64,000 nucleotides of DNA from Trileptium ribeirensis (lineage: Eukaryota > Nematoda > Enoplea > Enoplida > Thoracostomopsidae): positions 124,001 through 188,000 of the forward strand of contig JASANE010005263.1 in assembly GCA_030248225.1 (NCBI GenBank), read 5' to 3'. Positions 1 to 10,800 of the stretch are shown here, one piece after another. Position numbers and translations under genes: made by a program. Under the pieces are notes generated by a model. The model saw nothing but the letters and a program-made list of their open reading frames with translations, searched no databases and was not told the DNA's origin. Position 1 is the first letter of the stretch, and each line of letters opens with the position of its first letter.

Positions 1-425
1 CCGATGTTAAAAATTTTACTAATTTTCGCAAAAAATTCGTTGCAAACTTGATTTTAAACAGTAGAGATGTTTTTGCGCTGTTTTTCAGGCTATTTGGTAA
101 CACATCTATCGTTTCCGCTGAAAAACAATAAATTTTGAAAATTTTTAAATTCGGCCCCCATTCACGCCATGGGGCCTCCAGTTAACGCCTCCTAGCAAAA
201 TCTGTTGTTCCCAGTTCCGAACCAGGGAGATGTTTCATGCCCCGTGGTAAACTTTTCAGGGAATGAATTATCCGAGATTTATACGAGAAGCCAGGTTTAT
301 TCTTTATTTTGAAATATATTCTCTGTTCTATGTTTTGGCATTTAGTCCTCTAAGTCCTCTATTTATGGTATCTTCGTTTTTTTTATTTTTTCGTGCACCA
401 GAGCTACACTTCACGGAAGACTGGA
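1..425. other. No feature recognised
   Basis: AT-rich intron or intergenic sequence with a GC-richer patch (about 160-250, ccattcacgccatggggcc). I see no exon with the conserved part of delta that should precede exon a (in human, an EARKLEQANNPFYIK-type segment) anywhere in 1-7678. Confidence 0.5.
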
Positions 426-512
426 CATCGTGAAATTTTTTGTCTGTCGCTGTGATTCATAACCCATTTTGATAGCAAAAGTGATGACGAATGCTCTTTA
501 GTTGAACGTGAA
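426..512 (-). repeat. About 90-100 bp repeat, inverted copy at 35705-35830
   Basis: Contains gatagcaaaagtgatg and gttgaacgtgaac. The reverse complement of both, with the same spacing and a shared cataac.cattttNg block, lies at 35705-35830. It adjoins family R here but not there, so it is a separate dispersed repeat. Confidence 0.62.
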
Positions 513-1735
513 CAGGTACCACCCTATTGTCAAAGTCAACATGACAAAAAAGCAGGTTTTTAACGGTTCTTTACTAAAGCTTACCATACAGGTAATAGTC
601 TTTCGCAGCCCATATCTCGGGACACAGACTTCGCATCAAAAAATCGAGACCACCATTCAGAATCAGCTCATCCAGATCCTCAAGTTCGTGGGCCGCTCCC
701 TTGGCCGCTGTGTGGCTGAATATGGTTCGTCGACCCTTTGCCAAAAAATGGGAATTTTTTAAAATTTCGGCGTGTTATTACTTGTCTTTACCTTGCAAGG
801 AATGTCTCTTAGATTATCAAGCACGCTGGATGCGATGGATTTGCTATCTAGAGCCTAAGTTGACTATACAGTTACAGTCAATTATTAAGTGCACATATTG
901 TGAGAGCACGCAAACGAAAACGAACGATAACACAATCAATCGATTTTTGTTAAATTAAACGCAAACTAACATTTTTATTAAATTATTTTTCCATTTTGAG
1001 GCAATCGAAATCCGTTAAATTTTTATTTTTGACCAGTTAATTCTGATTGTAACTGTGTTATATCTTTTCATGGAGTTTCCATGGTTTTACAGTCGACGAG
1101 CACGATTTCCAAATTGTGCGTTTTCATTGTGTCTGATTATCAATAATGGTATATATAGGTATTTTAGAAAGGCTGAATACAATGATTTGGTTGTCGAGAG
1201 TCCATCACGCATATTTAATGGGTTTAGGGTCAATGAATCCAATTTCAAAGACAATAGTCGGTCTTCATATTAGTTTGGTACATGGTATCTAAAATAGTCT
1301 ATATAGAGCTTTTTCGGTATTCTGAAAGCAATGACGTGGTTATGTAGAGTTCAGAGTGCGTATTTCATGGCTTTTCAATGTGTTTAGGGTCAATCAACCC
1401 GATTTCCAGAATATAATCTTTTTTCAGTTGTTTAATTACGCATTGCGAACAGGTCAGCAAAAGTTATCTATATTGGTTTTTCGATAAGTAGAATACGATA
1501 ATATGGTTTTCGAAAGACCAGCACAAATACTTGATGCGTTGTCATTATTGTTATCAATGGGTTTGGGATCGACGAAGCTTTAGGATTTTCAATGGGTTTA
1601 AGAGGTTTTGGAGTGGTATATACATCAAATACGGTCTGTTACAGATGATTAAACAAAATATCTGTAAAATGAAACCACGCTCGCTCCGTCTCACCCTCGC
1701 TTGTTATAGGGTACCCGAAACATGACTGTCGCTCT
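513..1735 (+). repeat. Degenerate tandem repeat family R, array 1
   Basis: Units of roughly 150-175 bases marked by ggtttagggtcaatgaatcc, followed by gatttcNagaatatagtctN and then gctgaatacNatgatttggt. The array aligns with 16140-17290 over its whole length, from a catgacaaaaa block to the shared end cgctcgctccg. It is non-coding: short open frames are broken differently in the two copies. Confidence 0.72.
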
Positions 1736-1949
1736 CTCCAAATAAATTTGCTCTAAAAATAGAATTTATTATTAATTTAAATAGTTTCGAAATTTCGAGC
1801 GAGCCACTGTAAATGCGTGCATCTGGGTTGATCTTTTGTCAAGTCAGTTCACTATCGTAAAAACGATTAACGCGAACAAATAAATTTTTCCTTAGCTACG
1901 TCTACACGATTTGCGATGCAGCAGCAACGCGTGGGAACGCATACAGAGT

Positions 1950-2140
1950 ATCTAGAATTGTCTATGCTGGTTTTTCGGCCCTCTGGATATGATGATTTAG
2001 TTATCAACACGAATATTTCGTGTGTTTTCATTTGTTTTCGATGGCTTTAAGGTCGACGAAGTTAAAACGTTTTAATTTGTTCAGGTTTTAGTGTAGTATG
2101 TTGCATCAAACACAAAGCCATTACAAGTGATTACATAAAA
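1950..2140 (+). repeat. Family R fragment
   Basis: Contains a tctagaattgtctatgctgg block, tttgttttcgatggcttta and a caaacacaaagccattacag-like end, as in the last unit of family R. Probably split from the array at 513-1735. Confidence 0.55.
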
Positions 2141-2440
2141 TTGTATCTTTTGTGCAGAAACTGCACACCATAGTCTGTATGGATGCTATGATTGCACGCA
2201 ATTCGCATTCAGTGATAACTTCCATTGCACTGCCCGTGCAATGGTTATGTCGACCGCTGTCGTAAGTGCAATAATGTAGAACGTTGGTACGCCGGTGTGC
2301 AAGCGTGTTATACATTGTAATGACATCGTGCATCTGACAAGCCTTATTCTTTTGATGGTGCATAGGATGTATCAACTTACATACTCGAGTGCAATAGCTT
2401 TGATTATTACTAGTGCAATGATCGCTACAAATGCAGTTTT
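2120..2440. repeat. Degenerate short repeats of cattgcac / gtgcaatg type
   Basis: Many copies of gtgcaat and its complement attgcac, in both orientations, at irregular 15-30 base steps. The same type is seen at 4055-4200. The apparent minus-strand open frame of 84 codons is a product of this repeat and is not considered a gene. Confidence 0.55.
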
Positions 2441-4050
2441 TATGCTATGACGTTTAGTACGGCACACGCCTGCGGAACAGACTTCGCCAAAGAACTTTTC
2501 AGTGCAACTATTATGTTGCGCTTTTCACGGAATAATACGTGCAGGGTGGGTTAAAATTCTCGTAACATATAGCATGCCGTGCGTGATGTCAAAATCAAAT
2601 CTTATGCTATCGCCATTTCAGCCTTTGAAAGCATTTATTAAATCAAGCAGCTTCGGCATAATTAAAACTAAGCTTCTAAAATTTGGCTGGCAAGAAATTT
2701 TAATAGTTGTTTGCCGCACATTAAAACTGTGTTTATTGGTATGTCAACATACGTAGGGCAAAATTGTGATTCTTGGCATACCGAGCTCATCAGTCAAAGT
2801 TTTGCCAAATTATTTCTTGGCATACATGCATTTTTCCAGACAGTTTAGAGAGCCTGTACGCCGAGAAGAGCCCAAAAGTCTGTAAAGTCATAAAGGCGAG
2901 AAGTCCAACTGTATCAAACACCGTTCTAGCAAACAACGTTTGCGAAGGTCACAATAGTTAAAATTTTTGCTGTGCTGAAAATTTCAAGAATTTTCTGTTG
3001 AACGGCGCCGATATTGGTAGCGCCGATCAACCATATACATACGTCTGTGCAAAAGTGCACTTGTATTTATAAACGAAATTTACGTTACACTTTTCTACAT
3101 TACAGTTCACGTGTAATTTACAAGTTGTCGCTGTTGGCCGGAATTAGTGGTCATTTGTCTTTGTTGCAAGTTGATTGTTTCTTTTACGGTCACAGATGGC
3201 ATCGACGTAAACTTCTAGCTTTTGCCTATTTAACTGTACTAAACTAAACTATTTAACTAAACAATGCGTGTTACAAAACTACATACAGATATGCTTCCCG
3301 AAGTTATTTTCACTGCACTTCAAGCAGCTGGAAAGTAAAGTCAATTCCTGCCTGATCTACAAAACCTGCAAAGTTATGCCTCTGAGACCGAAGATGCCAT
3401 TAACTTTGCACATTAGAGTTTCCTGGTGCGCTTAAAAACCTTGTTTCCAACATTTTTTGGATGGCCATGCACGTGCATATTGAACTGTAAACATGCCAAA
3501 CACATTAAATGAAGGAATGAAAGGTTAAGTTATTACAATTATGAGTACAGTGCTATTATCAAAAAACACAAAAACAGATGGAATATACATTGCCACTGCA
3601 AGTGCTCAATAGCACAATGTATGCTTATTATTTGCTGTGCTTGACGTCTGTGCGAATAACACCTGTTAACGGTTTTTCAGTCATCACCATCTTTTGGCGT
3701 GTTCCTGTCTGGTAATGCTTACGTTGAAACCTTGTGACGTTCACTCTACGTAAGAGCAGTTTTATGGCCCAATATATAATATGAGCTCATCGTCCGCAGA
3801 AATTCCAACTGCCGGTAACCTATTTGTGAACTTAAATTTTGGGCATGGAAAGATGGGTTATGCGATTTCTGTTTTACAGTGGCGTAGATAGGAGGAAATG
3901 TTTACGGCCTAAAATAGAGATATTAAAATTAGCCACATCAGTGAATCCATTCTGCATTAGTATATATAGGATTGCCAGTTAGAACATATATTTGCTAATT
4001 GTTAAAAACAATCTAGTTCACGGCAAGTTGTAGATTTTGAAAGTGCTTTG
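2441..4050. other. Intron or upstream DNA without recognised feature
   Basis: Mixed AT-rich sequence with short, unsupported open frames. There are scattered gtgcaat motifs and a near-repeat gg(c)tggcaagaaat / cttggcatac around 2690 and 2775. No protein family recognised. Confidence 0.4.
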
Positions 4051-4054
4051 GAAA

Positions 4055-4200
4055 AATCTATCGTGCGGGCTAGTAAACATTGTTGCCTTAAGCTGTGCAA
4101 TTGTGGTGATCATTGCACGAACAATGATCAAAACTGTTGCACTAGCGTATATATTGGCTATGGTGAGCAGTTTCAGTGCAATGTTCAGTATTAATACTAC
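4055..4200. repeat. Degenerate short repeats of gtgcaatg type
   Basis: Contains gatcattgcacgaacaatga, actgttgcactag and cagtgcaatgttcag. Likely the same kind of material as 2120-2440. Confidence 0.5.
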
Positions 4201-4994
4201 AGGATGTATTGCCCTTTCAGGACATTTAGAGAGATCTATTATAGATTTTCCTGCTCTGCTTCGTTTGGCGGGGAGGGAATAAGCAATGGGCCCACCATCT
4301 TTTCAGATATAGCCCCGTTGTCTCTGGACCTCCTATCATCTCTCACTTTCAAAACCGATCTCTTCGAGATCAACATCGCCCCTTTTCAGCTATAACCTCC
4401 CACGTGCTGTCTAGCATTCTTTTATTTGTTTGGCTTTTATGGCGTTTAGGGGCTTTTCTGGCAAAAATTTCCCCCAAATCTTGCTTAATATTCTCTCCCC
4501 TTTTCCCCCAGTGCTCAGTTGTTTCCGGTCTTTTCGATGGAACATGATTCGAGGTTCTATTTCATCAAAAGGGGTGCTGATTTTGCAAATATGAGAATTC
4601 TGGACTTGTTTGCGTTCGGGGTCGTAACTTTTGAACGCCTTAATAGATTTGGCTAAAATTTGGATATTAATAAATGTAAGCCTGTGCCTCAAAATGAGAT
4701 AATGGCAATGGTATCGAGATATGATACAAAACGAGGCGTCCGTAATGGCAGGGGGTATCGAGATATTGTGTCCGGATTTAGTGATGCAGAAGAAAAAAAT
4801 GAGATAATGTGGGTAGTTTATGTCATGTCGTCTTAGGCTTTGTCAGTAAATTAGCCCTTGGGATTAGTGGGAAGTGTAGCTTAGTAGGGGGTACGGGGGG
4901 CAAAGCCATCACGAAATCTTTTAGTGGGTGGTTCGGGGGTCGGTAGTCCCCTGTCTTTTTGATAACTGAAAAAATTATAATTACTACACTTACT
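4201..4994. other. Flank of the Merlin relic; no gene
   Basis: Holds G-rich stretches near 4880-4950 (agtagggggtacggggggca and gggtggttcgggggtcgg) that might be a Merlin end, but no inverted partner was found beyond 5971. The 93-codon minus frame at 4411-4692 resembles no family I know. Confidence 0.35.
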
Positions 4995-5971
4995 TTAAAA
5001 TGGGTACTGGTCGCGAATCTGTGCCAACAGAGCGTCTTTCAAGTTATTGTTGAACCGACGCCATTGAAACTCTATTAGGGTTCGCTGGAGTTGGACTGGG
5101 GCAATTCTACGACGCCTCGTGAAGGTCTTCAGCGTGCTCCATAGCCCGTCGATGTTTTGAGTGTGGGCGTCAATGTTGTCCGGGTTGACGAACTGACGGT
5201 TGTGGTGATTGACGGTGGGGTGGGTAAATGGCTGTGGTCCTGGAAGCTGTCGTAGGACCTGGATATAGGTCTGAAAGCTGTCGGTAACGATACGCGCGCC
5301 AGGGCGTACGTGTTGCACGATGAGTGGCATAATTGTGTGGGTTGTGCGGTTGGGGATCTATAACAAAAGGCAATTCCCACTCTGACGTTCGATCATGCCA
5401 AGAAACCAACCACTCCTTGGCATACCCTTGTTGTACTTTTGACCAAAAACATCAACTCATCTACTTCGACGTCGATGCCGGGTCCGCGAAGGAGTGAATT
5501 TTGCCAGTGACCACGATCGTAAATTATCGCGATGTCACCGTAATAATTGCAACAGTTCATCGCCGTTTCAGGACCAACATCGCACTCAGCAATAACCCAG
5601 TTAGTTGGGAGGTTGTCGATGTAGCTGAACATTAGGAAAACGACGGTAGCAAATGACAAGCGATAGCCAGCGAAGAATGAATTTCGCCGAATGTAAGACT
5701 TTGCGCATGCCTTACACCGCCATTCATAGTTGTCAGTCCTATCTAAGTCATTGCTGGCTGCTAAATACATGTGCTGGCCACACTGACATTCGCAGTTATT
5801 AGCAATTAGTCGCAACTCTGCCACCAATTCCATAGATTCGTCAGTTGTGGCAGTTCGGTGGACTATTTCTGTGAATTTCATGCAAAAATGTGCTAAATGG
5901 TTATAATTTATTAGGCGTTCTGGAAGCACTATTGTCATTCTTGTATTTTGGGGTATGCCTCTACGTCTCAT
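4995..5971 (-). pseudogene. Merlin (IS1016/IS1595-like) transposase, broken
   Basis: The N-terminal part (5971 down to about 5450) has a zinc-ribbon-like C-x-C ... C-x2-C (CQCGQH, CKAC) and the first catalytic Asp in DVEVDEL. After a frameshift in the ttttt run near 5441-5450 the next frame gives GQKYNKGMPRSGWFLGM, which continues the same domain. It then meets an in-frame TAG at 5358-5360. Past this, 4995-5330 is open and carries the second Asp (IVTDSF), HPTVNHHNRQFVNPDNIDAHT and the helix with NIDGLWSTLK. This HTVNHS...FV.P..G.HTN.IE..W order is typical of Merlin. One frameshift and one stop make it non-functional. The third catalytic residue appears as Asp (NID) where the family has Glu. 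No clear terminal repeats were found. Confidence 0.88.
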
Positions 5972-6259
5972 ATTTACTGATTACGAAATTATTCAGTTTA
6001 AATCTTGTAAAAATTACAAATATGAATAGGAAATCTTGAGTAGTAGTTGAGGCAAGATATAAGTTTAGAATTCTGCAAATCTAGTTTTTGAACCATAAGT
6101 CCATAACCCTTATTGCTTTTTTAAAGCATAAACTAGGGGCGTGGTACCGGGTGAAAATTTTCGAATATGATCAAATTTGTTATCTTTGAACTAGTCTCGT
6201 CGAGCGAATTGTAGCAAAATCATCGTTGTACGACGAATCCCTGATTTTCCCCCGGCCGA

Positions 6260-6600
6260 AGGAGTGCCGATTTTTCGACACGTTAAATGCGATGGTGTGG
6301 TCATCTCGAATCCAATACAAATGTACCATATTTTTCAGGGTTTTCATATGGTTTTAGGTAGACCGTCGGCGAACTCGAGTTACCGAAAAAATTTCATCTT
6401 TCTTCGCTTACTTGGTTTATGTTTTTTGCGTGCCTTCAGATATGCTGTAGTTATATTTTTGTAACACAGAGAATTTGTGGTTTTCCATAACTCCTATCAG
6501 GCTACATTCAAGGCTTCAAAAATTCCAGAGCGTTAGGGTTGTATATCACCAAGCACAAAGCCTGTTGCAGGTTGTTACAGATGGAAACACATAAATGAAT
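6260..6600 (+). repeat. Family R fragment
   Basis: Shares tcatatggttttaggtag, a cttcaaaaattccag block and agcacaaagcctgttgcag with family R units. More decayed than the arrays. Confidence 0.5.
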
Positions 6601-6711
6601 CGGCGCTCTTCGGTGCACCCTTCGTTTGTGAGATCATTGTCTTTATATTATGAAAAGTCTGAACGCATGGTGTGATATAATCAGTGTGCCTGTCATTGTC
6701 ACGAGTCAAAC

Positions 6712-6846
6712 TATGTTAAAGTTAGATCGCCAAAATTGTCAAACACTGATGTTTAGGCTATGATGAACTGAAATAAAGTCAATTACAAAACAATTGTTCG
6801 TGTGCTTTATAAGCATGTTTGTGCTCAATCGTATGCTAGAGTAGTG
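6712..6846 (+). pseudogene. Decayed duplicate of the AP3D1 exon-a acceptor region
   Basis: This stretch aligns by eye with 7566-7702, which is the end of the intron and the first bases of exon a. Shared landmarks are a gttaRatcgccaaaa block, atgtttaggctatgat, tgctttata and a catg(g/t)ttg(g/t)(a/g)ctcaatcgt block. The copy is dead: the acceptor is ataa instead of atag, and the reading frame is interrupted straight away. GC-rich repeat DNA (6850-7565) separates the two copies, so a local duplication of about 0.85 kb probably accompanied or preceded an insertion there. Confidence 0.7.
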
Positions 6847-6849
6847 TTG

Positions 6850-7140
6850 TACCGGGGCAAGAATTCTACCGGGGCCGGGGCTGGCCGAAATGCACGTGTT
6901 CGATTTTTCCTCGCATATAGAGCATAAATACCACATATACATACATCCCGGGGTGGGAGCTAGTAAAATTTCCCCTTGGAACCTGGATTCTCCAACCCCG
7001 CTAAGTAAGGTGAACTCAGGCGAAAGTTTGCCGCCGGCGAGCAAAAAGGTCCGGACTATCGTACAACCCCCCCCCCCCAGAAAAATTTCGCCAGCTACCG
7101 GGGTTACCCCATCGCGGGGGGTTCTACCCCACTGGCATGT
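6850..7140. mobile_element. GC-rich insertion with CCGGGG/CCCC motifs
   Basis: Stands out from the AT-rich surroundings. It opens taccggggcaagaattctac and closes with ggggttctaccccactg. A run of C interrupted by one A follows in the middle (about 7066-7080). The right end resembles a hAT terminus (CCACTG), but no clear left partner or target duplication was found. A similar GC-rich patch at 7455-7565 may be its other end. Confidence 0.45.
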
Positions 7141-7454
7141 ATGCATCGTCGGCATGTATGCCAATATACCAATAATCGAATCATAGTTTAATTACTATTC
7201 TCAAGAAAACCATATCCGAATTTTGTTCGTATACGTAATAATCTTGTTGAAATATATATCAAAAACTCAACACAAATCGTTTCAACATTTTAGTTTATTA
7301 GTTTATTAAACTGTACGTTGTGAGCTAAAGTTCATAGTTTCAGGATGGTGCTGTAGAATTTGGACTGTCCTAGTTAGTAGCGAGCATTATATATTCAGCT
7401 AAAGCTCTAGATTGTTTATCTGTTCTACTAATGTGGTACCAAAAATATTTTTTT

Positions 7455-7565
7455 CTGAAACAGTAGCCCCGGCACCTTAATTTTACCTTTACCGGGCCGC
7501 CGGGGCTTCGACGTTCTTCCGGCCCGGGGCTAATTTTGTTGCTCTGGGGCTTAGTCCCTATACAT
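7455..7565. repeat. GC-rich patch with CCGGGC/CCGGGG motifs
   Basis: Contains cagtagccccggcacc, accgggccgccggggc and ccggcccggggc. Same motif type as 6850-7140. It lies about 115 bases before the exon-a acceptor. Confidence 0.5.
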
Positions 7566-7678
7566 TCCCATGCTAGGGTTAAATCGCCAAAACGATCAAA
7601 CACATATGTTTAGGCTATGATGTACTATAAATTGAAACAAAATTTAACTATAAAACAGAGTATTCGTATGCTTTATAG

Positions 7679-7839
7679 GCATGGTTGGACTCAATCGTTA
7701 CCTCGAGCAGCAGCAACAAACAGTCGAGTGGACAAATGGGCCCGATGTAAAAAAGTTGAAGCGACATCGTAAAAAGAAAAGCCACCGACGTAGAGCTGCC
7801 AATACTACGCCGTCGGGTGATGAAGAAAACATTCATTCA
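7679..7839 (+). CDS. AP3D1: AP3D1 exon a (start of hinge)
   Basis: The acceptor is ctttatag and the donor gtaagt. The first two bases finish a split codon (phase 1); 53 full codons follow from position 7681. The product reads GMVGLNRYLEQQQQ, then a basic run with KKLKRHRKKKSHRRR, then an acidic end with SGDEENIHS. In human delta the equivalent region is a GLPMSDQYVKLEEE segment followed by Lys/Arg-rich sequence and SDEDI, so order and character agree. The ATG at 7681 is taken as internal, because it is preceded by a good acceptor and matches mid-protein sequence. An acceptor about 20 bases upstream would also stay open. A decayed copy of this exon start lies at 6712-6846. Confidence 0.85.
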
Positions 7840-10800
7840 GTAAGTTAATATCATTTTTTAATTCTTTGAAGATTTGATTAGCATGATGGTTATTGGTAGT
7901 GTAGCAGATCCATTACAGATCGTTACGAGACAGTTTAATCCTCACCACAGGACAATGAGCAACATTTATGAATATCTAACGTAGGTCCGCTACAGAAATT
8001 AAAGCTAAAATCGGCGGCTTTGAACGTATTCAGTAGCCCCTTCCACGAAGGAGTATGCGTGTGTTGAAAACCCAGCAATTATAGCGATGGATATGGCGCT
8101 GTTTGTAAAGGTATAAAGTGGTAGTTGTTGAATTACTTTATTCTGTATTACTTCGTTATAACTATATGAATTGCATGATGTTGTATTATTACTGCTATTG
8201 CTACTGTATACCCTACTGTACTATTATAATTCCTTTTTATCATTACTGTATTCAGTATTGTAACATTACCATCTATTGTTACTATTATTGTAAACCATGT
8301 TGTACCATTTATTGTCGCTATAACAGTATACTTAATTGAACAATTGATTGTTATAATACCCTTTCATTGTCGTTATTGAAAAACTTGCCATTGTATCCAT
8401 GCTAACCATTGTTATAAATGCTAGTAATTATCTATTATATAACCGTGTGACAGTACCCTTATTGCCGTGTACTATTTGGATCAATAATTGTTGGTAATTA
8501 TGCGATTTTATGTAGGCCTTGCGAAACTATCATGACCCTTGCCATTTCTACGTATATCAATAAGTTGTTACTTGTCTGCCGGGTTTGCTGAGTTACCTCA
8601 TGTTACCTTACCGGTCCCGACCCACCGTCTGTATTCATTGCGTGTTTAATATAGGTGTATTGATTGTGAAACAGTACTATTGATATCGCTTTGTGTGCCT
8701 ATATATAGCCGGCCGGGTTTGGTGATGTGTTTTGGGATACTTTACCATTCCCGACCCGTTAATTGCACATAACTCATACGATTTATGAACTTACTCTGTT
8801 TGTAAACGTATAGCATGAACACGCGCCACGGATTTATTAAAAAAATAATTGGGGGTACCCTCGAAAAATGGGTATTTGAATTCATAAAATTAAAACTAGT
8901 TTTTTTTAATAATTATGCCGTAGTGTTATGTAAATAAATATTATAGCGATGTTCCCCGGACTCTTGGGTTTCATTTTAGCCCGGTACGAGTCCGCTGTGC
9001 CCACCTTGGTTACAGTAACCCAGTGAAAATTGCAAAAATTTTCCCGATGGGCATGTCATCCAACGCTGTGTTCCCCTTATTAGACCCGATGTCAAAATAT
9101 AGCTCTCTGTCTCTGGTTCTAAAAAGGTTACCCCAGCCCGATGGAGGCACCTGAAACTTCGATTTTCTTACCGTAAACCTAGATGGGCTCGCCCGAGAGG
9201 CCCGTTTGCCTTTTTGGTCGGAGCTCTGGGTGTTGGGTATCAGAATGCTCGGTTGGAGGAACCGAGGTCGGTATCCTGCCCCGGAGGTGATTAATAGATA
9301 GGAAGCCCTTTTTTGTGTCAAGCTCCTGTCTTTGTTTGTTATCCGCCGTATTGTTTGCACAGACGTCTGCCCACCTGTATATAAGTCTATATTTATATAT
9401 TGTCTATGATTATAATAAATATATCTAAATGTAATATTAAAATTTTATTAATATATTTATTAAGTAAATATAGTTTCTTTAATATTAAAGAAATAGTTAG
9501 TACTATATTAATTAAGTAAATAATAAAGCCCTATTTAGTTATATATATTTAATTATATATATATATTTATATATCTGTCTGACTTATATTTATAAAATTA
9601 ATATTAAAATTATAATATATGTATTAAGTAAATATTAGATAACTTAATTATAAGTTTAATTATTTATATTAAATAATGAAGTAATATAATTTAATATGTA
9701 AGTATAGTCTTACTAATATGTATGTCTTGACAGGGATGAATAATAAAATATAACTCTTACTACATTTAACATTAATAAGTTATATTAATATATTAATTAA
9801 GTAAACATAAGTTAATATTGAAATTATAAATTTAATAACTAAAATTACATAAATTAGGATTAACTTAGGAAAGAAAAATTGGTAGATAAAACTGGGCTTC
9901 GAGACGCTGACAGCTTATTGATGATTTTGTCTGGAAAATTGAGGTAAATCGTTTCCAAATGAGTCGATTTTGCTGACTAAGGTGTGGGATCCCGCAAAGG
10001 TTGCCAAAATTTGGCGTTCTGCAGACACGCTCATTAAAGATAATTGGCTCATTTACTTTAATCAGTGGGACCGCTACCGGTTTACGGTATCCCTCCTGAA
10101 TTAAATTTAATTGGTTAATTTAAGAAAACAAAAACCACTGGCCTTCATTTAGTTTTCTCCGATTGGTCAGAGACTAGGAATTGACAAATTGGCAGTCGTG
10201 GATAGACGTCCCGACTAAGATAAAAGATTCAGTCTTCGGCAGCGAAGAGACCGCTCGACTTCACTGACTGGTTCTCTATAGCTTAGTTTAGTTTTTTGTT
10301 ATAAGTTACTTGTGTTCTCGTTTCGCTCTCTGATTTTATTTTAGTTTGGATGGCTGAGTAAGAGGACGCAGATTGGACGCCGGCGGAGACGTTACTTAAG
10401 TGCGGGTATGGCAGTGGAAAGAGTAAGAGTCACAAGCTAGACTTTGTCAGGATAGGACAGAGCTTGCCGTTATGGATCCCTATTTTACGTAGCCATCACC
10501 CATCTCTGTTGGCGCTTCCTCCATTGTCCGTCCGTCGCGCAGGCCCAACGCCACCCAACTGGTATGAAGATTTTCAATCCAGCCGAAGTCATTCTGAATT
10601 CCCTCGGTCATGAGTTAGGGCACAAAACAATCGCGACATTAGAGAAGAATAGTTTTACATGATTCCTTCAGCCGGGTTAAGAGCTATGAAGTTAATGTGA
10701 GGCGTCCGAGGTTAAAAAAATTTTTTCTAGAAATATATTTGAATTCAAAACATATTCATCCATACCAGCCTTTTGATTTCGAGCATGATTACTAGGCTTT

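Noticed and set aside
6890..7186. Open frames on both strands (98 and 141 codons)
   Set aside because: They are shadows of a GC-rich repeat patch that contains a long C run.
9010..9360. 116-codon open frame on the minus strand
   Set aside because: Lies in element X. The matching part of copy III is interrupted and copy II lacks most of it, so there is no support for a conserved protein.
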